A DNA stretch of 5,469 nt from an uncultured Lachnospiraceae bacterium (GTDB taxonomy: Bacteria; Bacillota; Clostridia; Lachnospirales; Lachnospiraceae), in assembly GCA_910583965.1 (NCBI GenBank), contig CAJUAE010000164.1, forward strand, positions 1-5,469. Direction: 5' to 3'. The notes beneath the pieces are model-generated. The model was not told the DNA's origin and searched no databases. It saw only the letters and a list, made by a program, of their open reading frames with translations. Shown piece after piece: positions 1 through 5,469 of the stretch; the stretch's first letter is position 1, and each line of letters starts with the position of its first letter. The position numbers and the translations under genes are program-made.

Positions 1-63
1 CTATTTTAACGTATTTTCAGAGAATCGTCAACGTTATGCTACGGTTGGCGGTTACGAATTTTA

Positions 64-768
64 TTATTTTTCACTGTTTTCACTTTGAAAACAAATATGT
101 AGATTGCTGTATCTATTCAGAGAATTTAAGCCTGTTTTTATAAAATTCCAAGAATCTTTGTAACCTAATTTTACTGAAAAAGAGGAATTGCTTATAAAAG
201 ATATAAAACCATCTAAATCATCTTTATATTTCTTAGCAAATTTATGGGCGCAATCCTCTTTATCACTATCTGTACTATTTTGCTTGTCATAAAGAACATG
301 GTCAAGATTACAGGACATATAATAAACTTTGTATGGTATGATTTTCCATATATTTTTAATAACAGAAAGTTCATTTAAATTATGCGACTTAAGCATATTT
401 CTTTGTACTATACCTGATTTGTTTTTAGTTTTTATATCTTGTATTGAATAAATAGGCAAATCAGCCGTATCATCCTGAATTACAAATTTTTCATCAACAA
501 ATGCCCCGTCTGTATCAATCAAGTGAATTATCTGTGCATAATCTTCATTAGTAAACTTGTTCACATTAGCATGATAACGAATTACATCTGTTACTCTATT
601 TCTGATGGTTTGAGATTTTCCGCTTAGTTCTGTTGTTATATCACCATGAACTACGTGAACCATAACTGACTGTGAATATTGCTTATAAAAATTTGTAAAA
701 ACAAGCGCCAAAGCTTCATCATCGGATGGACCTTCAACGATAATCAGAACAACCTTTTTACGAGCCAC
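64..768 (-). CDS. TOPRIM-fold (RloB/OLD-like) nuclease subunit, partner of the upstream ATPase
   Basis: Predicted protein of 234 residues. The N-terminus is a hydrophobic strand followed by VEGPSDDEAL, with Glu12 and the Asp16-Asp17-Glu18 group. LIDTDG follows at about 83-88 (Asp85, Asp87). A glutamate after strand 1 and a later DxD are the metal-binding signature of TOPRIM domains, as in OLD, RloB and AriB nucleases. A further segment, SCNLDHVLY at about 152-160, resembles the N-x-(E/D)-x-x-L block seen in RloB-type proteins. The family suggests Mg-dependent nucleic acid cleavage triggered by the ATPase; that is inference. I chose GTG at 768 because GGTGA sits 5 nt upstream and the protein then starts directly before the first TOPRIM strand. 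A TTG at 795 and a GTG at 777 are alternatives. The gene overlaps the ATPase stop by 11 nt, so translation is probably coupled. Assignment to PARIS, RloAB or another two-gene OLD class is open. Confidence 0.75.
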   Translation of the reverse strand: MARKKVVLIIVEGPSDDEALALVFTNFYKQYSQSVMVHVVHGDITTELSGKSQTIRNRVTDVIRYHANVNKFTNEDYAQIIHLIDTDGAFVDEKFVIQDDTADLPIYSIQDIKTKNKSGIVQRNMLKSHNLNELSVIKNIWKIIPYKVYYMSCNLDHVLYDKQNSTDSDKEDCAHKFAKKYKDDLDGFISFISNSSFSVKLGYKDSWNFIKTGLNSLNRYSNLHICFQSENSEK

Positions 769-2182
769 AAAATTCACCGGCTTCCCTAAATGCAAAAGCT
801 ATATCAGCATTATTTGTCATATCATAAACTTCCTCTGTTTGTTCGCCTAATGCAATATCACGATAATAATAATCACGAAGGTTATTTGTCGCCTTAATAT
901 ATGTCGGTCGAACGTATCGGTTGAAAGAATTAGTCGAAGTGAAAACAATGCAGGATTTATCCAAAGTTTCAAGAGGTCTTAAGTTATGTGAAGTAAATAT
1001 CAACTGTCCTTTTCCTTTATTTGAGATTATGCTTAATAATTCTCCAAGAAGATACTCAAAAATTCCCGAGTCTAATTCATCAATTGCCACAGTAAATGAA
1101 TATCTATTATATACGTTAATCAATAATTGAAGAATTGAAAATATTTTTTTAATTCCTTCTGATTCATAGGATAACGGAATCGGCTGGCTGTTCTTATTAG
1201 AAAACAACTGAACTTTGAATAGTTTCTCACTGTTCTCTGACAGTTCTTCCCCAAGTTTTCCAATTGATATTGTCAAATTTGGCACTATCTCTTTCAAAAC
1301 AATATTCATATTATCAATAAGCTTAACAGCAAGGTCATAAGCTGTTTCCGGAATAAGACCATTTCCGTTTATAGGTATAGCAATATTACCATTTACTTTT
1401 GAAGAACCTGTTTTAAGATTAAACGGCAAAGGAAGAATATCAAGATTCAGCATTGCTGCGTTATTTGTACCATAAATGAAAAGTCTGAAATTGCCATAAT
1501 AAATCAAGCTTTCATAAATTTTCATAAAGTCGGAATTTGTATAGTTTCTTCTAAATGTGTTAATTAACTCTCTTGAAAAAATAAAAGCTCTTGAGGAAAG
1601 CATTGCTATTTTTTTAGAAAGCATCAAATTATCGTTTATGGATTTATCCTGATTAATAAGTTCTTTATATCTTGATAAAGGCGTAAATGGGACGGAAATT
1701 GATTCCGTATCGATATATGGCATCATTTTTTGTTTAATGACACCACTCTCGATAATTTGAATCGACAGTGTTTCTCGTATTACAGCAGGAATATATGAAA
1801 CATTCAAATCATCTGAAACGATGCCACTGATATTCCCATCCTGAAAATCTTCAACTTTCCCAATACATACATTATACTTCACTTTTGTTTCAATATTAGT
1901 ATTTCTGTCAATGACACAGAAAATAAAAGTAAGAACCGCCTGTTTATCCTCCTTACTTATAAATTCAACGAATTTTTTATTCATCTGTTTACCGCAAAGA
2001 AGTATTTTTAAAAGACTTAATGCTTCGATTAGTGCAGTTTTTCCTGAACCATTCTGTCCATAAACTCCAACAATGTCAGATTGTGTATTACTTTTTTTCA
2101 TATCCAATGATATTTTTCCATAACGTACATTTTTGAAATTTTCAAGTGTAATTTCTTCAAGTCTGACATCTAAAATTTTCAT
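758..2182 (-). CDS. ABC/AAA-type ATPase (RloA/OLD-like AAA_15/AAA_21) of a two-gene defence system
   Basis: 474 residues with the complete set of ABC-ATPase motifs. The N-terminal strand LEEITLENFKNV is typical of SMC/RecF/OLD-like ATPases. Walker A GQNGSGKT is at 42-49, an ABC-signature-like LSYESEG at 337-343, Walker B TVAIDELD at 364-371 with catalytic Glu369, and an H-loop TSHN at 397-400. The roughly 280 residues between Walker A and the signature form the insert (coiled coil/dimerisation) usual for this family. No TOPRIM domain is fused; instead the next gene encodes one. In related systems the ATPase senses a phage trigger and controls the nuclease; applying that here is inference. ATG at 2182 is supported by GGAGG 10 nt upstream. 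It is the first gene of the operon. The C-terminus runs into the next gene's start and lacks the DNA-binding domain of OLD fusions. Confidence 0.85.
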   Translation of the reverse strand: MKILDVRLEEITLENFKNVRYGKISLDMKKSNTQSDIVGVYGQNGSGKTALIEALSLLKILLCGKQMNKKFVEFISKEDKQAVLTFIFCVIDRNTNIETKVKYNVCIGKVEDFQDGNISGIVSDDLNVSYIPAVIRETLSIQIIESGVIKQKMMPYIDTESISVPFTPLSRYKELINQDKSINDNLMLSKKIAMLSSRAFIFSRELINTFRRNYTNSDFMKIYESLIYYGNFRLFIYGTNNAAMLNLDILPLPFNLKTGSSKVNGNIAIPINGNGLIPETAYDLAVKLIDNMNIVLKEIVPNLTISIGKLGEELSENSEKLFKVQLFSNKNSQPIPLSYESEGIKKIFSILQLLINVYNRYSFTVAIDELDSGIFEYLLGELLSIISNKGKGQLIFTSHNLRPLETLDKSCIVFTSTNSFNRYVRPTYIKATNNLRDYYYRDIALGEQTEEVYDMTNNADIAFAFREAGEFCGS

Positions 2183-2192
2183 AATGGCTTTT

Positions 2193-2197
2193 CCTCC
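2193..2197 (-). promoter_or_regulatory. Ribosome binding site of the ATPase gene
   Basis: GGAGG on the minus strand, 10 nt before the ATG at 2182, within TTGGAGGAAAAG. It fixes the ATPase start. Confidence 0.8.
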
Positions 2198-2239
2198 AAT
2201 TTAGATATGCTACATTATAGTATGTAAACATTTAATATA

Positions 2240-2268
2240 ATTATACCATGGAACAAGCAAAATGTCAA
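2240..2268 (-). promoter_or_regulatory. Consensus sigma-A promoter of the ATPase-TOPRIM operon
   Basis: On the minus strand the -35 box is TTGACA (2268-2263), the spacer is 17 nt, and the -10 box is TATAAT (2245-2240) preceded by TGG, giving an extended -10. Both hexamers match the consensus exactly. Transcription would start near 2233, leaving a leader of about 50 nt before the ATG at 2182. A promoter this strong in front of a potentially toxic defence operon suggests that a repressor or post-translational control is needed. Confidence 0.85.
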
Positions 2269-2281
2269 TAGGCACTATTGA
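2265..2281. promoter_or_regulatory. 17-bp palindromic candidate operator over the -35 box
   Basis: TCAATAG-GCA-CTATTGA is a perfect 7-bp inverted repeat with a 3-nt centre. It covers four bases of the -35 box (2263-2268) of the ATPase operon. Position and symmetry are what a dimeric helix-turn-helix repressor site would show. No regulator gene lies in the window, so the cognate protein is unknown, and chance in AT-rich DNA cannot be excluded. Confidence 0.45.
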
Positions 2282-2306
2282 ATTTGATATAAAATATATC
2301 AAATTC
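2280..2306. repeat. 12-bp perfect inverted repeat with 3-nt loop
   Basis: GAATTTGATATA-AAA-TATATCAAATTC. It lies between the end of the helicase remnant and the ATPase promoter and touches the -35 palindrome. It is very AT-rich and lacks a U-run on either side, so it is a poor intrinsic terminator. It could be a second operator, a weak terminator for the helicase gene, or a leftover of a mobile element end. Confidence 0.5.
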
Positions 2307-2391
2307 CAATTTACATAGATGTACAAAGATGTATATTGAATCCTTATTGTCATTATTCCATTCGAAATATAGTCATTTTTTCTTACATATA

Positions 2392-4081
2392 TTATTTTCT
2401 TCCTAAAAGTTTCTCAAACAGCTCCGGATTCTTTCGGAGATCAAGTTTACCATCTACAATGAAGTTTGATATATCCTGCTTACCATATACAATCTTATGT
2501 ACAGTTTCATCGATCGTACCTTTGCTCAGAAGTGTATAGATATTAACTGGAACAGTAGCAGAAATACGATGACATCTATCTTCTGCCTGCACCTTATCAG
2601 AGGGAGTCCATGGCTCATCAAGAAATATTACATTGTTTGCTACGGTCAATGTATGATTAACCCCTAATGCTCCGATTGTACCAACTAAAACCTTGTAATT
2701 GGGATTGTTAATGAATACACGTTTATGCTTCTGTCTTTCTTCTTCTGACATTGTTCCAGTAAAGCAAGCAGTCTTGTATTTCTTTGAGATGAATTTATAC
2801 ACAGACTTCAATGCTCCAACCCAGTTTGAAAAGATAACTACCTTCTCTCCTCTCTCAATGATTTCATCAACTATTTCCAATAACCTTGCGAGTTTAGCAT
2901 TTTTATGGATATAATCATCATCAATTGAGATGTTTTCATCAACAAGTTCCGGACTGCCGTTGACCTGTCATAATCTGAGCATTTCTGTGAGAGGGTTCAT
3001 GGCTTCAAGAATAGCATCTCTGTGTTCCCACATATCTGCTTCAATGCTATTGTAAAGATGCTGCTGTATATGTGTATTTTCGATATACTCTGTAAAATAG
3101 ATTTTAGGAGGTAAATCAAGAACATCTTGCTTTCTTCGTCTAAGCATATTCTTTTGAAGCATTTCTTTAAGAAACGGTATATTCTTGTATGCCATAATCT
3201 CATGTCCACCATAGCCACCAAAGATACAGAACTGCTGTGACCATTGCCAGAAACTCTTTATAGAATGTCCGTTTACAAGTTTCAGAGGTGTGAATACATC
3301 AGTTGGTTTATTCACAATTGGTCATTTGGAGTTCACTATGCTCTGCCATATTAATGATTTCTTCTACAAGCGTATAATGCTTCCCAGATTTCGTTCTAAG
3401 AGATTCAATATTTGTAATAAGGAAATATGGAAGTTTCAGAGCAGATATATCACCATACATATGACCTGTCCGTAAATCCTCAACCTTATCAGTTCCGTCC
3501 GTATTGTATCTGAATCCACCATTACGCTTACGACGAGTACCGAGTATATAAGCCTGCTCCGTACCATTGGTATGTGTTTCTATGTCAGCTTGCCAGCTGT
3601 ATTTTGCAGAATTTACACAGGTAACGATCAAGCAGTGTCTGTATCCGTATATCTTTCTCATATACAAAGCGTAATTCATAACTTCAAGTGTCTTTCCAAG
3701 TCCTTGTTCATCAGCAAGGATAAATCCTTTACCTCCCCTATTCTTAGCATATTTCAGAAAGTCAATCTGGTGTGCATACAAACTACTGCCGGCTTTTACA
3801 TACTGATCTATATCAGATATATCAATATTAGGTATTACTTCTGTTGAATCAAGAGCAGCATTGACGTTTATGTCCTCATCAGACTGTACCTGTATAGCAT
3901 TCTCATATTCTGTACCCTTTATCTCATTGAGCAGCCAACCAAGATGCTCCGATGGAATCGTCCACACTTTCTCAGTGGGATTCCACATTCTGCCGGGTAC
4001 ATTCTTAATAAGCGGTATCAGATTTGGGTCATATCTGAATTTCAGAACATATTTATTTCCCTCTTGTATTGCATAAATCAT
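2392..4081 (-). pseudogene. Disrupted SNF2-family DEAD/DEAH-box helicase (phage/HARP-like type)
   Basis: Three pieces of one gene. The first, 4081-3317, has a HARP-like start (MIYAIQEGNKYVLKFRYDP), the SLYAHQ Q-motif and Walker A DEQGLGKT at about 124-131. The second, 3321-2971, begins at PIVNKPTDVF and carries LRRRKQDVLDLPPK. The third, 2967-2392, has the helicase C domain with VVIFSNW, GVNHTLTVANN, FLDEPWTP and QAEDRCHRI. Between pieces one and two, the expected DExH box and most of the SGT motif are absent and the frame changes, pointing to an internal deletion of roughly 100 nt (inferred from the family). Between pieces two and three the frame is unchanged but a TGA (2970-2968) stands where relatives usually have Arg, in LRL-stop-QVNGSPELVDE. 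The start at 4081 is preferred over the ATG at 4102, because the ribosome site ATAGGAG overlaps that earlier start. Without motif II the protein cannot hydrolyse ATP. The family includes phage and prophage helicases, so the locus may have a prophage origin. Confidence 0.85.
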
Positions 4082-4153
4082 TGTATAGAAAACTCCTATC
4101 ATTATCTTATATTATTTATAACGATTTGGAGAATAAAAATTTTTCAAAATATA

Positions 4154-4182
4154 TTGACAAAGCGGACAAGCTATGGTAAAAT
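4154..4182 (+). promoter_or_regulatory. Sigma-A promoter of the AbiF leader RNA and gene
   Basis: TTGACA (4154-4159), 17-nt spacer, TAAAAT (4177-4182). Transcription should begin near 4189, a few bases before the first stem of the leader RNA. It diverges from the helicase remnant. Confidence 0.8.
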
Positions 4183-4187
4183 AATAA

Positions 4188-4250
4188 TAACAGATCCCGC
4201 CACGCCTATGGATGTCTATTGACTTCTAAGCGCAACCCGGCGGGACTTTT
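4188..4250 (+). ncRNA. Structured AbiF-associated RNA, upstream copy
   Basis: Folding by eye gives nested stems. The outer stem is CCCGCC (4196-4201) with GGCGGG (4239-4244). A bulged A leads to an inner stem CGC (4203-4205) with GCG (4230-4232). The apical stem is GATGTC (4211-4216) with GACTTC (4221-4226), containing one U-U mismatch and a UAUU loop. The 3' side of the inner stem is followed by an unpaired CAACCC. The outer stem is followed by ACTTTT, which could act as a weak terminator or an RNA end. A conserved RNA motif named abiF has been described next to Abi_2-family genes; I assign this to it by context, not by a covariance search. The second copy after the gene shares sequence and pairing, which strongly supports a real RNA. 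Confidence 0.75.
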
Positions 4251-4258
4251 ATTACGTT

Positions 4259-4265
4259 AGGGTGA
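4259..4265 (+). promoter_or_regulatory. Ribosome binding site deciding the AbiF start
   Basis: AGGGTGA lies 5 nt before the ATG at 4271. The GTG at 4262 is inside this site and so is unlikely to be the start. GGGU within the site could pair with ACCC (4235-4238) of the leader RNA. Confidence 0.7.
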
Positions 4266-4270
4266 ACAAT

Positions 4271-5179
4271 ATGCATCAATATCCGAAAAGAATTTTGTCT
4301 ATTCAAGATCAAATTTCAACTTATAAAAATGCAGGTATGATAATCCCATCTGATAGTGAAGCCGAAATGGTATTAACAAGTATAGGATATTATCGCTTGC
4401 GTGGATATTCTTCTCATTTATATAATAACTGTACAAAGCAATATCAACCAGGAACATCCCTGACTGATATATTAACATTATATAGATTTGATACTGAATT
4501 ATCACATATTTTGTTTTCTATGACGTGTTCAATTGAAGTTGCACTTAGAGCGAGACTTATAGAAGCATTGTTAATACATAATGATGCATTAATCCTTTTT
4601 GATTCAACTGTTTTTGATGATAAAAAGAGGTTTTGGCAGAATATAGGTACACTGTCATCTGAAGTCTCACGCTCTAATGATGTATTTATAAAGCATAATT
4701 TTCGTAATCATGAAGGTGAAATTCCCCTTTGGGCAGCGGTTGAAGTTATGTCATTTGGTACTCTTTCCAAAATGATTAAAAATCTAAAAACCGGATCTCA
4801 GAGTGCGTATTCCATATTAGCAAACCATTATAAATATACAACGCAAAATGGAAATTCTGTAAAGCCATCAAAAGACTATATGTCTTCATGGATTCAAGCT
4901 GTATCTATTCTGCGTAATATTTGTGCACACAATAGTAGAATTTATAATCGGTCAATTAGCACAACTCCCACTATACTTAATGCTGATCGTGTTACACCAG
5001 TACCACGGTTTACAGGATTATATCAAATAATTATGGCAATGAAGTATATTCGTCCAACAGATGCAATTTGGAACGAATTCAAAAATGATATTGAAAATCT
5101 ATTTCAAAAATATCAAGGTTGCTTTGATTTAAACAGAATGAATTTTCCTCCAGACTGGCGAAATCACTTTATCATTTGA
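4271..5179 (+). CDS. abiF: Abi_2/AbiF-family HEPN abortive-infection protein
   Basis: 302 residues, a normal length for the Abi_2 family (AbiD/AbiF type). Recognisable family blocks are GYYRLRGY at about 39-46, LTDILTLYRFDTELSHIL at about 64-81, IEVALRARL at about 88-96, PLWAAVEVMSFGTLSK at about 152-167 and LRNICAHNSRIYNR at about 214-227. RNICAH (Arg215, Asn216, His220) matches the R-x4-6-H catalytic motif of HEPN ribonucleases, so RNA cleavage after phage infection is the likely activity. Family knowledge: lactococcal AbiD/AbiF proteins abort phage infection, and Abi_2 proteins are found beside a conserved RNA. No signal peptide or membrane segment is evident, so it should be cytoplasmic. 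It is flanked on both sides by copies of the structured RNA, and the second copy's -35 box overlaps the stop codon. It is probably regulated by the leader RNA and by protein-RNA binding, which is inference. Confidence 0.9.
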   Translation: MHQYPKRILSIQDQISTYKNAGMIIPSDSEAEMVLTSIGYYRLRGYSSHLYNNCTKQYQPGTSLTDILTLYRFDTELSHILFSMTCSIEVALRARLIEALLIHNDALILFDSTVFDDKKRFWQNIGTLSSEVSRSNDVFIKHNFRNHEGEIPLWAAVEVMSFGTLSKMIKNLKTGSQSAYSILANHYKYTTQNGNSVKPSKDYMSSWIQAVSILRNICAHNSRIYNRSISTTPTILNADRVTPVPRFTGLYQIIMAMKYIRPTDAIWNEFKNDIENLFQKYQGCFDLNRMNFPPDWRNHFII

Positions 5180-5205
5180 ATAATATATAGATATTTGCAT
5201 ATAAT
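5176..5205 (+). promoter_or_regulatory. Promoter of the downstream RNA copy
   Basis: TTGAAT (5176-5181, overlapping the AbiF stop codon), 18-nt spacer, TATAAT (5200-5205). The -10 box ends 14 nt before the outer stem, exactly as in the upstream copy. A second TATAAT directly follows at 5205-5210. Confidence 0.6.
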
Positions 5206-5210
5206 ATAAT

Positions 5211-5261
5211 TGATAGAACCAATCAAGCCTATCATATGAAGCTCAACTCGATTGGACTTTC
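5211..5261 (+). ncRNA. Structured AbiF-associated RNA, downstream copy
   Basis: The outer stem is CCAATC (5219-5224) with GATTGG (5250-5255). After a bulged A, the inner stem is AGC (5226-5228) with GCT (5241-5243). CTAT begins the apical loop and CAACTC is unpaired before the 3' outer strand, which is followed by ACTTTC. Compared with the upstream copy, the layout is the same: A, 3-bp inner stem, CTAT, variable apex, CAAC-Y-C, outer stem, ACTTT. Outer-stem pairs 3, 4 and 5 change from C-G, G-C, C-G to A-T, A-T, T-A, and the first inner pair from C-G to A-T, all preserving pairing. The apex is shorter, with only about 2 bp around AUAU. It has its own promoter and a terminator hairpin after it, so it can be an independent small RNA. 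Confidence 0.7.
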
Positions 5262-5264
5262 AAT

Positions 5265-5299
5265 TAAGGAAGGGTGATATATACACCCTTCCTTATCTA
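5265..5299 (+). terminator. Rho-independent terminator after the downstream RNA
   Basis: A 12-bp perfect stem pairs TAAGGAAGGGTG (5265-5276) with CACCCTTCCTTA (5284-5295) around a 7-nt ATATATA loop, followed by the moderately T-rich TCTATGT. It should end the second RNA and any read-through from AbiF. The 5' arm contains AGGGTGA, the same string as the AbiF ribosome site and at a similar distance from the RNA core. Confidence 0.7.
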
Positions 5300-5324
5300 T
5301 GTACATTTTATCAAATTCAAAAAC

Positions 5325-5368
5325 AAAATAAAACCGCTGTACATTGTCCTGCACAGCGGTTTTGTTTT
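5325..5368. terminator. Bidirectional intrinsic terminator
   Basis: A stem of up to 16 bp (one G-U) pairs 5325-5340 with 5353-5368. The core is AAAACCGCTGT/ACAGCGGTTTT with a 12-nt loop, and there are A/T tracts on both sides. Reading plus, the stem ends in TTTTGTTTTAG; reading minus, it is followed by a long T-rich tract. It insulates the AbiF cassette from whatever lies to the right. Confidence 0.8.
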
Positions 5369-5469
5369 AGACCGACCGATAATGTCCTATCGGCTGACTG
5401 CTCTTTGTATTGACGTAAGCGTAAAATAACCCGCGTTTAATCACAGCAGAAAAAGACCTCGCCGAAAAA

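Noticed and set aside
23..53. Imperfect 10-bp hairpin near the left end
   Set aside because: Two G-U pairs on the plus strand become mismatches on the minus strand, where a terminator for the TOPRIM gene would be needed, and there is no U-run. No similarity to the AbiF RNAs beyond a CAAC.
75..93. TGTTTTCA-CTT-TGAAAACA inverted repeat
   Set aside because: It is inside the end of the TOPRIM coding sequence and lacks a U tail, so it is not called a terminator.
921..1130. Plus-strand open frame of 69 codons
   Set aside because: Lies antisense inside the well-supported ATPase gene, with no ribosome site or recognisable motif.
2336..3475. Plus-strand open frames at 2336-2539, 2699-2914 and 3290-3475, and a minus-strand one at 2997-3221
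   Set aside because: All are shadows of the helicase pieces, whose conserved motifs fix the true frame.
3572..4222. Three overlapping plus-strand open frames (3572-3847, 3861-4076, 3944-4222)
   Set aside because: They mirror the helicase remnant's coding strand; the last runs through the AbiF promoter and into the RNA. No domain seen.
4299..4505. Minus-strand open frame of 68 codons
   Set aside because: Antisense to the conserved start of AbiF; no independent support.
4188..5261. The two RNA copies as a CRISPR array or transposon terminal repeats
   Set aside because: Only two copies, about 1 kb apart, same orientation, diverged in sequence but conserved in structure. There is no repeat-spacer pattern, target duplication or transposase.
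5274..5429. Possible 51-codon plus frame from a GTG after AGGG
   Set aside because: It would run through two terminator hairpins and its product shows no family likeness.
5367..5469. Minus-strand frame open from the right edge, ending at TAA 5369-5367
   Set aside because: Only 33 codons are visible and not recognised; another frame stops at 5437. It could be the 3' end of a gene outside the window, with 5325-5368 as its terminator, but this cannot be decided here.

Overview
This AT-rich window looks like part of a chromosomal defence or accessory island from a low-GC Firmicute, most likely a gut Clostridia (Lachnospiraceae/Oscillospiraceae type). That assignment rests on base composition, strong sigma-A-type promoters (TTGACA-N17-TATAAT), AGGAGG-like ribosome binding sites and the style of the proteins. 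No species is claimed. There are no tRNA, rRNA, CRISPR or transposase genes.

Left part (64-2306, minus strand). A two-gene operon encodes an ABC/AAA-type ATPase of the RloA/OLD-like kind (2182 to 758), followed by an overlapping gene for a TOPRIM-fold protein (768 to 64). Separate ATPase and TOPRIM-nuclease subunits are the design of OLD-like and PARIS-like anti-phage systems. The operon has a consensus promoter with an extended -10. A 17-bp palindrome covers its -35 box, and a second 12-bp inverted repeat lies immediately upstream.

Middle (2392-4081, minus strand). A broken SNF2-family helicase gene of the phage/HARP-like type. Its N-terminal, middle and C-terminal parts are recognisable, but the DExH and SGT motifs are missing at a frame-breaking internal deletion, and a TGA stop interrupts the middle. 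It is probably a decayed prophage or island gene.

Right part (4154-5300, plus strand). This is the most interesting region. An Abi_2/AbiF-family HEPN protein (4271-5179, motif RNICAH) is preceded by a consensus promoter and a structured leader RNA (core 4196-4244). A second copy of the same RNA architecture lies directly after the gene (core 5219-5255). The two copies share sequence (GCCTAT, GC-x-CAAC-Y-C, GGACTTT) and the same nested stems. Three of six outer-stem pairs and one inner-stem pair differ by compensatory changes. Both start 14 nt after their -10 boxes, and the second is followed by a 12-bp terminator hairpin. The arrangement fits an RNA-partnered HEPN toxin or abortive-infection module with duplicated guide/antitoxin-like RNAs.

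Right edge (5300-5469). A strong bidirectional terminator, then about 100 bases with no confident gene.
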